NCBI GenBank assembly: GCA_009363875.1
Contig: CM018692.1
Span: forward strand, 12,501 to 76,500
Direction of reading: 5' to 3'
DNA length: 64,000 nucleotides
Source: Mikania micrantha
Lineage: Eukaryota; Streptophyta; Magnoliopsida; Asterales; Asteraceae
Shown: piece by piece, positions 43,801 to 54,003 of the stretch
How the letters are laid out: each line of letters begins with the position of its first letter
How positions within the stretch are numbered: the first letter of the stretch is position 1
Program-made: the position numbers and the translations under genes
The notes under the pieces: model-generated
The model's database searches: none
Told to the model about the DNA's origin: nothing
The model's input: the letters and a program-made list of their open reading frames with translations, nothing else

Positions 43801-44348
43801 GAATCAATACTCGCGTTTAAATAATGACCGTAACCTCACATCGCGTATTTATTATTCCCATTATCTAATACCTTAATATTATCATTTCCCAAACCAAAAT
43901 CCCACTAAACCCTAGTCACTGACACATCCATGATAGACCGAAATATGCATATGTATAGGGCATATGTAAGGGTCAGTCGCAACTGCCCTAGCCACCGTCC
44001 CACCGCTATTTCGATAAACCATGACCATGGGTCCTTGACTACGTTTAGTAACCAGACTCAACCAAACTTCCAATTCCATCACAATCCATTCTCAGACCAA
44101 TAATCCATCATTATCAGTGATAAGTAACCGCGATAAACCCTACGGGTCTGTTTAATTGAATTACAACTAAACTTCCCTTGGTTTACGCGTATAATAAATT
44201 ATAATCATGTATACCAGTAATAGTGATAATATCAGTAATGTCAATCAATAATTTCATAATCATTCATAATAAATAAATCTCCAGTCGTAACAGTACAATC
44301 GTACGGATGTACGGACGTACGGACAGCTGAAAGTACAGTGATGTTACA
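40881..44348 (-). repeat. Element B 5' LTR
   Basis: Right-hand LTR of B, 3468 bp, almost identical to 31292-34759. It carries the same GGTTCG array (about 42650-42945) and structured module (about 43939-44013). In the sense direction the module lies only about 340-410 nt from the LTR start. Confidence 0.95.
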
Positions 44349-44382
44349 ATGGTAAAGTCAGGAGTTTTAAAAGACGATGCGG

Positions 44383-46669
44383 GTAAGGTTTGCACACTCT
44401 ATTCATGAGGTCCATGAATACCGCTGGTGCGTTGGTTAGTCCGAAGGGCATAACCAAGAATTCATAGTGTCCATATCGGGTTCTGATGGCAGTCTTAGGA
44501 ATATCATTTTCCTGTATCCTCAATTGATGGTAACCCGATCTTAAATCGATCTTCGAATAGTAGCTTGACCCTTGCAACTGGTCAAACAGATCGTCTATTC
44601 GCGGTAACGGGTATCGATTCTTGATCGTCACCTTGTTCAGCTCTCTATAGTCGATACACATACGTAATGATCTGTCTTTCTTCTTCACAAACAAGACCGG
44701 TGCTCCCCAAGGTGAGAAGCTCGGCCTGATAAATCCTTTGTCTAACAGTTCCTGCAACTGGTTAGACAGTTCCTGCATCTCAGTCGGTGCTAGTCGGTAT
44801 GGAGCTTTAGCAATCGGTGCTGCTCCTGGTGTGAGGTCTATCTGAAACTCGACTTGTCGTTTCGGAGGTAGTCCAGGTAGATCCTCGGGAAACACTTCGG
44901 GAAAGTCGCGGACTACGGCGATGTCCTCAATCTTCCTTTCTTTCTTCGGTTGCTCTGCGATAAGGGCTAGTATGGCAGTGTATCCCTTTTGTAGATACTT
45001 GTTCGCCTTCATGCATGACATGATGTTCAGTGGTACTCCCCGTCTTTCTCCCTGAATCGGGATCTGTTCACCGTTCTGCAACGTCACTCGTACGATCTTC
45101 TCGTTGCATACAATCTCGGCTTGGTTAGCGGATAACCAATCCATTCCAACGACTACATCAAAGCTTCCGAGAGTTACCGGCATCAAGTCGATTTCGAGTT
45201 CGTGATCCGCCAACACCATGACGCATCCTCGAAAAACGTGTTGTGTTTCAATCAGCTTGCCGTCGGCTAACTCTACAGTATATTTATAGTCTAGTGGTGT
45301 CGGGGTAATGTCTAGCAACCTACTAAACTCACTAGATATAAAACTCCTATCGGCACCGGTATCAAATAATATGCTAGCGTAGACATTATTTAAAAGAAAC
45401 GTACCGGTCACGATGTTCGGGTAATCCTTGGCTTCCCCCGAGCGAATCACAAAAGCTCGACCCTTGGTCGCTCCTCCTCCGGCCTTCTTTAGCTGAGGGC
45501 AATCCCTCCTCATGTGCCCCGGTTTTCCGCATTCATAACACCCCTTGAGAGTGTTCTGGTTGTTGTTGTTGTTCTGGTTGCGGTTGGGGTTGTTGTTGTT
45601 AGGGAATTTAGACCAGCAATCTCTGGCCATGTGGCCATGTCTTCCACATCGCAAGCATCGGTATCGCTCGCATTGACCAGAGTGGTGGTAAGAACATTTG
45701 TTGCACAGAGGGTATTTTCCTTGGTACACACCCTTCCCCTTGTCATCGGGTTGGGTGGCAGTGAAAGCTCTGGCAGGTGCAGATCGTTGTTGTTGTTGAG
45801 GTTGATGAGATTGGTGCTGATTGGGTTCCCATTTTCTTTTCTGGCTTTCTTGAGGCTTCACATGCTCACCTCGTTTTGGTAGCTTGCCCTAAGCTACAGC
45901 CTGATCAGTCAGTTTATGAGCCAGTCTGATCAGTGGTTGGATGGTGGTGTGGTCAGAAGCGGTCACCATGCTTTGGATTTGTTCGGGCAGTCCACTGATG
46001 AACTGCTCGATCTTTTTGTACTCCGGCGTCACCATAGCCGGGCACAGCTTGCATAGTTCGTGAAACCGAGTACAGTGCTTCTCGATTTCCGATCCCACCA
46101 TTTTGTGCTCCCAGAATTCCTCTTCGAGCTTCCGGATTTCATCACGAGGGCAATACTCCTCATGGAGCATTCTTGTGAAATTCTCCCAGGGAATAGAGTT
46201 GGCGGTTTCTAGTCCAAGAGTCTGGACATGTGTGTTCCACCATGTGAGGGCTGGTCCCTCCAGAGTTCCCGTAGCATATTTCACTCGGTTTTCCTCCGAG
46301 CACTCAGACATAGAGAAGACTGACTCCAGCTTCTAGATCCAGCGAAGCAGTCCCACTGCTCCCTCAGTTCCTTGGAACTTGTGTGGGTGGCAGCTCAGGA
46401 AAGCTTTGAATGAGCATCCCTTTGCTACGCCCCTATGAGGTCCTGTGCATCGGAGTTCAATGTAACGTGTTAGTGTCTATGCTGCCTATACTATGTTAGT
46501 CACGTAGGCAGAAGTTAATACCATTGTTAGTGCCACTAGTCTCACTGGCATGTCGGTTCGCTTCGTACTCCGCGAGTACTTTGTTGAACTTTCGTTCGAC
46601 CATCATGTCGATCCTTGCCTTTTCGGCCTTGCGTTTGAGTTTGAGAGCGTTAGATCCTCTTCCAGACAT
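44383..46669 (-). pseudogene. Element C gag-pol (truncated, two stops and a frameshift)
   Basis: Reads from MSGRGSNALKLKRK (46669) through a frameshift into the gag core (RVKYATGTLEGPALTWWN, EEYCPRDEIRKLEEEFWE). It continues to Cys-rich knuckles (CLRCGRHGHMARDC, CYECGKPGHMRRDC), protease (DTGADRSFIS) and RT as far as FMDLMNRVCKPY, where the deletion falls. In-frame TAG codons lie at 46333-46335 and 45889-45891. The open frame runs on past the junction into element A DNA to 44344, giving a chimeric, meaningless tail. RNase H and integrase are absent. Confidence 0.9.
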
Positions 46670-46929
46670 GTTGCTATATGGGAAGGTTAGAATGTTAGTT
46701 AGCATGGGTTAGAGTGTTAGCAAATGTCATGTTAGGAGTCAAGTCAGATGTCAGGTCAGAAGTCGTGTTAGCAACAGTCATAATGATACAATAGATAATA
46801 ACAAGGCATAATTCTCATTAATACCAAATTTTGAAGTACAATAATTTCAAAGGAAATACAATACAAGTTCTTCGAGCACATCCCGCTCGTCTAGGCCAAA
46901 ATAATAAAAATACAAGATAAAGTAATCCA
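46670..46929 (-). other. Spacer between extra ORF and gag in element C
   Basis: 260 nt of non-coding sequence with TCATGTTAG/GTCAGATGTCAGGTC short direct repeats at about 46728-46770. No gene is seen. Confidence 0.4.
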
Positions 46930-47682
46930 CTAATCCGAGTCCATGGAGACATGTGATATGTCACTAGCAGCGTCTCCGTCATCATCGTCCTCCTCAGGAT
47001 CCTCGTTGGGATCCTCATCAAAATCCTCTTCTCCGAGGTCATTGACCTCGAATTCAGGATCATCCTCCTGTGGAGGTTCTTCTATAAACTGTGCGGCCCA
47101 TGCATTGAGCATGGCGTCGCTAGCCTGTACCATCGCCTGAGTCTCCTCGTTGGCGACTCGGTTCTCCGTAATACGTCCATCATGCTCCTGCATGATGTCC
47201 ACCATCTGTCCATGCTGACTCATCAGTTGGGACACCTGGAGACGAAGGGTCTCCACCTGCTCCTCCAGTCGACTGTTTCGCTCCTCCAATCGATCATTTC
47301 GCCTTTCCAGGCGATCGTTCTTCTCGCGAAGAACTCGAACCTCATCAGACAGCTCGCCACTCCTCCAAATCTCTCGCCGAGTGCAAGCAACGTGGGCCGC
47401 GAAGGCCTGCTCTAGTGGTACCCCGAGTGGTGGTAATCGACGGCCTGGAGTGGTATCGCCTGGGAAACGGTATGGAGGTACCCTCTCCCCGGTAATCCAC
47501 TCCTGTATCATCGTGGGTAGCCATCCCCAGTGTCGGGCTCGTGCTGCGTCCCTAGCTTGCCTGTCCATCTCGGCGTCTACCTGTGCCACAATGCCGTGAA
47601 CGCGTCGGCGGCTCTCAATCGTCAGGTCGTCTGTCGCCGGAAGCCTGCCCGAGTTCCTGCTTGTGTCTTCGTTGTTGGCCAT
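46930..47682 (-). CDS. Element C extra leader ORF: coiled-coil protein with acidic tail
   Basis: An intact 250-residue frame (MANNEDTSRNSG...) between PBS and gag, on the same strand. Residues about 20-90 are Arg/Ala-rich with Trp (HWGWLPTMIQEWITGE). About 110-165 is a strong heptad coiled coil (LREKNDRLERRNDRLEERN). The end, about 215-250, is almost all Asp/Glu. I do not recognise a family. Some plant gypsy lineages (Ogre/Tat) carry an extra ORF before gag, but a relationship is not established. It is better preserved than the gag-pol beside it. Confidence 0.65.
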   Translation of the reverse strand: MANNEDTSRNSGRLPATDDLTIESRRRVHGIVAQVDAEMDRQARDAARARHWGWLPTMIQEWITGERVPPYRFPGDTTPGRRLPPLGVPLEQAFAAHVACTRREIWRSGELSDEVRVLREKNDRLERRNDRLEERNSRLEEQVETLRLQVSQLMSQHGQMVDIMQEHDGRITENRVANEETQAMVQASDAMLNAWAAQFIEEPPQEDDPEFEVNDLGEEDFDEDPNEDPEEDDDDGDAASDISHVSMDSD

Positions 47683-47820
47683 CCTGTAAGTTCCATGTTA
47701 GTAAGTAACAGTTCAATATAAGCAATAATATCATCGATGTGCAAGTTCTACGTGTAGTGTCTATAGTTGAGCAATGGTTATAGTCTAAGTTTACTACATG
47801 CAAACCTAGTTCTCTATAAC

Positions 47821-47839
47821 CAAGGCTCTGATACCAGTC
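47821..47839 (-). other. Element C primer binding site
   Basis: On the - strand, GACTGGTATCAGAGCCTTG adjoins the LTR. TGGTATCAGAGCC matches the initiator tRNA-Met site. Confidence 0.9.
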
Positions 47840-50643
47840 TGTCACACCCCCAAATTCCCACTCGTGGTGTCAGTCCACGTGGGTGTGACGTGGCCAGAAT
47901 CACAGCTCAAGGTCATATAGAACACTTCTATATGCGTTTACAAATCTCATGTTTGACACATACACTCAATAAAATAGTTCGCAGCGCAAAAGTAATTCAT
48001 AGCAGCGGAAATCAATAAGTCATAACATACAACGGAAAAATTATATGTTTAATACAACATTGTCTTAAACAGAATGAAAGTCAAATTGTTTTTGAAAAGT
48101 AATGACAGAATGCATGTAAGTCCCTAATGCTCGTCCTTAAGATGTGCATTCCTGCCCTCATGCTAGCCTTGGTAGTTACCTGAGAATACAAGTTAGAAAA
48201 AGTGTCAACACAATGGTTGGTGAGTTCACAGGTTTTGACATACATATAGTAAGAAAGTGTGTCATGCTGTTTATCAAATGTTAGTACCGAGCCCTAGGCC
48301 CAAAGTGTCAGTGCGTCACTACCGAACTAGACTTGTTTGTCCTTGCCTCCGCTATGTCTCGTATACATAGCAAGTTAGGTCAGAGTTTGCACGGGTTATG
48401 ACATCCTGTCAACATAGTGCCCCGTGGGGTTAGTCATTACCTAATGGATCCATCCAAATCTACCACGTTGTTCGTACGTTAACGGTAAGACTTTGTGAGG
48501 GCTTAATACGAGTTCAACACTTAATGTTTGTCCAATAAACCAGCATACACCAAATATGTTTGTACAGTAATAAATGTTTGACTCGATGTAACTAGTATTC
48601 TCCCCCTATTTAAAAGCGTTTGAAAAGGAGTAAAGAGGGGCCGTAAACTCACCTTAGTGATGAAAATGCAAATCAAGCGTAAGCTCCTGATGTAGTAGCA
48701 CGTGTCGGTCACCGGCAACCTATATCGTACACCGTACGTGAGTTCGTGTATGTGACCGTGCTAGTGTTTGTGTTAGTGCTCGTGTTTGTATCCAACAACC
48801 CTTGGTTGTTCATGTTTGTCCGTGTCGGTCCACAATGACCGTGTTTGCTCGTGTTGGTCCACATTGACCGTGTTTGACTGTGTTGGTCCACATTGACCGT
48901 GTTTGACCAGAGTTGACCGTGTCAAGTCAACGACCCGTTGGTGAACCGTGTGACGGTTTGTGAATCGTGTAGCAATCGTGTAAGTGCTCGTCGTGTGCTA
49001 AACGCGCAAGTCGCGTCTATGGATAACTTACTATTTATAGTAAGTTTCCATTTTTGGAAAGTTCACAAAGCATAACAGTTTTAGAGTTCTAGCATGCTCG
49101 TTAGTCCTACGTGATCATGTTAACACATAACACATCATCATACAAAGTCACATAAGTTGTTTTCATCATGTTAGCACACCAAAGTTTCCTAAAATGGAAA
49201 GTTTCCATTTATAGCATACGTGACATCGGAAACCATCTAACTTAGCATCTAATCATCATGTTATAACATAATAAACCATTTAGCGAGCTCAAATGATACA
49301 ACACGTTGACGAATCGGTTTTTGTAAAAATAAAGTTACTAAATATAGTAACTTTGTGGTTTTGCATAGAAATAACCATTTTAACATTTCCAAACCATTTT
49401 TACGTCATAAATCATCCTAATAAATCATCTAACATCATATAAACATGTTAACATAGTCCAAACCATTATCTATCAATACTTTGGCTCAAAAAGTTACTAA
49501 ATATAGTAACTATGCCCAAAAATGACCATAACATTATTAAAATCACATTCCAAGTATTTCAATCATCATATTATCATCCTAAGAGCAATCCTACATACAT
49601 GCATGCTCATTATCTCATCCAAAATATCATCTTGTCAACATAAAGTTTCTAATAATAGAAAGTTTATCAAAAATCAACCTTTTAACCATTTCAATCAAAT
49701 CTAGCCATGAGTAACACTTCTAATATCATCATAAAACATATTTATATAATCAAAATCATTCCAACAATCATGGATCATACATGCATGGTCATATAACATC
49801 ATCTATCATCATTTTAAGCAACAAGATATATATCCATCATCATAGATCATCACAAAACATCATCTAATCACTTTAGATCATCATAAAACACTGAGATATC
49901 AACAAACCCAGATAATAAATTCGTGCATGTGCTTCAAAGGTGTTTGCATGTGTGATTTTACACTTGCATGTGTGCTTGTGAGTGTCAAGAGGGTGTTTTA
50001 GCCATAGAAACTACCTTAGGAAGCTCAAGAAGTTCGAGATAGATCCTTGACAGCTCTTAGATGCTCCTAGAAGGTTAGAAAGCAGCTCCACAACAGGTGC
50101 AAGTGGGTGGTGGTGCTTGGAGGTCCTCCTTGGTCTTCTTGTGTCTTCAAAGGTTCAAGTCTTGAGCTTCAATAGGCTCAACAATGGTGGAAAATGGTGG
50201 TAACAGAAGGTTGAAGACGAATTTGGTCGATGTTTGTCGCGTATCGCGGCACTGCTTCTTGTTGGGCCATCGCGTACCGCGATGGGCCCCTGAAGAGCCC
50301 AATAAGCCTATCTTAATGGGTTTGATCCGTTCATCGTCGTTTTCACGCTTCCGAACCATCGTTTGGCCTTGTTTGAACTTCCAAGTTCAAAGTATGAGTG
50401 TTTCGTGAAGTTTCGAGTGTTGTGCTACACAATGTGCTTGACGTTCACCAACGTTCGTGTGTTTTGACACGTGTGTGCTGTTTGCCGATAATTCCACGAA
50501 TTATCCTGTTGTGTGTCAGTGTTCGTACTGTCGTGCCACGTGTCACACTAAATTAATCTAATTCTAGTGCCACGTGTACATAAAACATTTAAATAAACAT
50601 TTAAATAAATATAAAGCTGACCTGGAAAATACGGGGTGTCACA
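47840..50643 (-). repeat. Element C 5' LTR (2804 bp) with hairpin array
   Basis: Bounded by TGTCACACCCCC at 47840 and GGTGTCACA at 50643. It contains tandem TGTTGGTCCACATTGACCG units (48795-48920) and an array of six short hairpins (49025-49661) such as AACTTACTA/TAGTAAGTT and AAAGTTACTA/TAGTAACTTT. It is inserted in A's 3' LTR. No coding capacity. Confidence 0.9.
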
Positions 50644-53600
50644 GTTTTGACCAGCCATTTTCGAGGTAATGATGTAAGAAAGCTAAAAAGATTAGGGTTT
50701 TTAACCCACTGTTTCGATTACACACACACACAACCAAATGGGTAACTCCTTTCGAACCATCACCCCTTCGGAAACTTGCTGACCTACGGCAACACCATGA
50801 GGATGACCTAACAAATGGTTCGAAGTCGTTGATGGGTTGAGCACAAACCAGGGTTCGTGAGAACCATCACCAGCCGAACCCTGTTGATGCTAGCTACGAA
50901 CCCACACGACCGAACCTCCCTTGGTTTGCAACCCTGCATGTACATACGAACCTGTAGGTGTTACCTGAACCTAGCCATCATTGACGAACCTCCACAAGCG
51001 GCGAACCTTAGTGAACTTGGCCGAACCTTGCTGGCCAAGCTTGGGCCAGCCGAACCCCTCATGGATGGGCGAACCATCGACCATTGCCGAACCTTAGTTG
51101 ATTTCGGGATCTACGAACCTATGCGAGAACAATGACCGAACCTTGCTGCTACAACCTAACCGACGAACCGTTCATCAACTTGGCCGAACCCATGCAAGGG
51201 TGGCGAACCCCTTCCAGCTCACGAACCTTGCATGGGAGCCGAACCCCTCGTACACAACCGATACCGCCGAACCTATGCTAATCACCACCTAGCCGAACCT
51301 GCTATATGCCGAACCCTTGACCGAACCCCTTGAAGCTGAGCGAACCTATGGTTTATCTTGCTAGCTGAACCATATGGGTATAGGTTCGCTGGTCTGAAAG
51401 GTGGCCCAACAACAATTTTCAGCCCAAACAATGTACCCTGGCCCATAGCAACCATGTAGCTTGTGACATGTATTTACATCTCTTAACCGGCCCAATAAGT
51501 TTGGTCGGCCCAATCTGTGTGGAAGAATAAAGCCCGACATATTTAATCGGCCCAAGAAATTGTAAACTGGTCCATGCCTTGTGCGGCCCAAACCAAATCC
51601 ATTTAGTCGGCCCATATACATACACATGCTAGGCCCATTTACACATACGGGATCCAATGAGTTATCCGGCCCAAAGATTAACAACTAATGATAAAATCAG
51701 ATGTTAAATTGTTATTTGGGATGTTGCGAAGGTGATGATAAAACGTTTATGCAAGGCATGCAAATACTTAAAGTTAGAGTTGAAGGTTGTGACTTTTAAA
51801 CTTAACTCTAAGTCGAGTAATTTTAAACCATAAAAGGAAATCAATGTTATTTTATGAAATATGGCAAATTTTGGGCCGGATAATAAACAAGACTCGTGAG
51901 TGCTAGTCAACGTTAGGATTAACACAACATGCACACAAACAAACCACAATTTATGCATATAAACTACAAAACTTTGTGAAATCAATACAGGATCGTGAAC
52001 ATCACAACAAGTGCAAACAAAGAGCGTGCGTATTCTTGTTTTGCTTAGCCAACTACTACGGACACAAGGTGAGTTCATATGTCCCTTTTCAAACTTATTT
52101 GTTTTACTTCGGGACTGAGAAGCATGTTAAACATTTTAATATACTATTGAAATGTTATTTAATGTTTTTTTTTTAAATTAAACATGATGCTTATGTGATG
52201 CATATGATGGGAAATTAGTATACTTTGAGAAGCTATAAACTTGATACTTATACTACAAACTTGAAGCTTGAAACTATATGTTGGATGCTTATGCGGGAAA
52301 CTAAATGCTTAAACGTGAGAACTGATGCTTATACTAGAAACTAAATGCTTGAACTGGAAACTTGATGCTTATGCATGAAATGAGATGCTTAAACTTGAAA
52401 CTTGATGATTATGCTATGGAATTCATGATGAAACTATACGTGGATGCTTGAAACTATATGCTTGAAACAATTATCTGCGCGTGAAATACTAAGCATGTAT
52501 CTAGTCATGGGCTACGTAATTGCTAAACTTCTGCTAGAGCAGAGCTTGTACCTATGTATTGAGATACATGGAAACTAAACCATGACGAGGCTAAGCTATT
52601 ATCTATATAAGAGACATGTAATTGCTAAACTTCTGCTAGAGCAGAGCTTTTGTCTGCTTATATGAGATATGTAATTGCTGGATTGTTTGTGTATGCATGG
52701 CTTGTGTCTATGTATGAGATACGTAATTGCTAAACTTCTGCTAGAGCAGAGCTTGTATCTTGTATAGGAGACACGTAATTGCAAGACTAAGCTTAACTAA
52801 TTCATGAGATACGTAATGGCTAAACTTCTGCTAGAGCAGAGCTTGTATCTAGACGTGAGCTACGTAATTGCTAAACTTCTGCTATAACAGAGCTTGTACT
52901 CACGCATGAGATTAGGGAAAGCTAAACTATGTGCGTGTGAAACTATGATGCTTGTTAAACTTATATTGAAGCAAATACTTACAAATGCTAGAGTCTTGTA
53001 AACCTTGAAACAGAAAACTAAAGCTATGATGAGGAATGGGTTGAATGGTAGGTAAAATGCTTAATTGTTATTAACAACAGTGTCATATGCGGATTAGTAT
53101 GTGGTGGGATGTTGGCTGGGCGGGCGGTAAGCTCGACCCTACATATGCCCTATATATAAGCATACCGATTTGGATATTACATGTGGAGTTAATGAGGTTA
53201 AGGTTTTACCGAAAGAGGTTTGTTAAAGCTATTTTAAACTTAAAAACTTTTTGAACTCACAAACCGTTGTGTTGACTTTGTTTTCTTACATGCTTTCTCA
53301 GGTGAAGAACAGGTTTAAGCTAAGACTTTTAGATTGCATGCTAGGCGGCCTAGATAGAGGACCTAGTTGATTTTGGAAGCACATATTTTGTTGCTCATAT
53401 GAATCTCCTTTGAATGTCTTGTACAGTTACAAGATAGAAAACTTTGATTCTTTTGATAGGTTTACCGAGTTAAATTACTGAACATTGATATTGTAATTTA
53501 GCTTTGTAATCCTAGTTTAATGTTTGATTGTGCTTTAGTTATTCTTAACATTGATGCTATGTAAACAATCTGATCATCACGATTATCACTCACGATATCG

Positions 53601-53663
53601 CGCCCCGAGAACCTTCCGCCCGACGGGGACTTCGATCCAACCCCGCCGGCTCGGGGTGTGACA
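50644..53663 (+). repeat. Element A 3' LTR, missing its first ~1 kb
   Basis: Matches 27361-30295 of the 5' LTR (CGAACC block, palindrome repeats at about 52510-52900, TATA module at about 53075-53160) and ends GGTGTGACA before TSD GTTGA. The part equal to 26371-27360 is lost in the deletion that also truncated C. It has about 85 bp (51517-51600) absent from the 5' LTR. Confidence 0.92.
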
Positions 53664-53770
53664 GTTGACACTTGGGGCGTGTTGTTCTTGTTAGCCGATC
53701 CGGCGTTGTCGGATTTGTGCTCTTCGGGGGTATGCCCCTTGTCTTCATGTAATTTTTTTGTGGCCATGCC

Positions 53771-54003
53771 CAAGCCATCAACGCCCTAGGGGCCGGTGTT
53801 CCACCCGACATTCACCCCCACCCACGCCTCTCTCATGGTCTTATGTTTCCTTCCATCCTGAAATTGACCAACCGTTATATCTGTGCTGGCGCCATCGTGA
53901 CAGTAGTTTCCTGTTCCAGAATTATCTTCTTGTGTTGTGTCTGCCTGGCGCCATAGTGACGGTAGTTTCCAGTTGCCTGAGCACACAGTTTTTGTTTTCA
54001 TCA
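53771..54003 (+). promoter_or_regulatory. Upstream region of the plastid lipase gene
   Basis: About 230 nt separate the last LINE remnant from the gene's ATG. A 26-bp direct repeat, CTGGCGCCAT(C/A)GTGAC then (A/G)GTAGTTTCC, occurs at 53886-53911 and 53945-53970. No clear TATA box. The promoter may extend into LINE DNA. Confidence 0.4.

Larger units (their letters stand above)
31292..44348 (-). mobile_element. Ty3/gypsy chromovirus-type element B: complete and young
   Basis: A 13.06-kb element on the - strand with a perfect TSD ATGGT (31287-31291 and 44349-44353). LTRs are 31292-34759 (3') and 40881-44348 (5'), both 3468 bp. By eye I found two differences between them (near 31382/40971 and near 34185/43774). 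It has a PBS, a 1.5-kb leader, one uninterrupted gag-pol frame and a polypurine tract. It is inserted in the gag of element A. Equal LTR length, near identity and an intact frame imply a very recent insertion. Confidence 0.97.
44383..50643 (-). mobile_element. Ty3/gypsy element C: 5' half only
   Basis: On the - strand: a 5' LTR (47840-50643), PBS, an extra leader ORF (46930-47682), gag and pol to the middle of RT, ending at about 44383 by deletion. The right end is TGTCACA followed by GTTTT, and A's intact LTR has GTTTT at 27361-27365, so C inserted into A's 3' LTR there. The other TSD copy, C's integrase and its 3' LTR are gone. Confidence 0.88.
26371..53663 (+). mobile_element. Ty3/gypsy element A: large, rearranged, host of B and C
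   Basis: Defined by TSD GTTGA (26366-26370 and 53664-53668), a 3.9-kb 5' LTR (26371-30295), a tRNA-Met-type PBS, the start of gag (30465-31286) and a 3' LTR remnant (50644-53663). The middle is missing. B inserted in gag at 31292, and the sequence after B resumes gag for about 30 nt (44354-44382) before switching to the truncated pol of C. C's 5' LTR end abuts A's 3' LTR at the position equal to 27361. One deletion removed A's pol, the first ~1 kb of its 3' LTR and C's 3' half. Confidence 0.88.
20644..53770 (+). mobile_element. LINE5: oldest LINE fragment, split by LTR-element insertions
   Basis: Three pieces make one G/T-rich LINE 3' region: 20644-21488, 26236-26370 and 53664-about 53770. 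The gaps are the solo LTR X and the gypsy element A (A has TSD GTTGA on both sides, joining pieces two and three exactly). The last piece has a decayed LINE end with GGGG-TATG-CCCC (53727-53738) and TGTAATTTTTTT, but no clear poly(A) or telomere repeat after it. LINE5 marks the inner edge of the telomeric array. Confidence 0.7.

Noticed and set aside
44344..45861. Intact 505-residue protein
   Set aside because: It is the middle of the element C gag-pol running through a deletion junction into unrelated DNA; the C-terminal residues are not pol.
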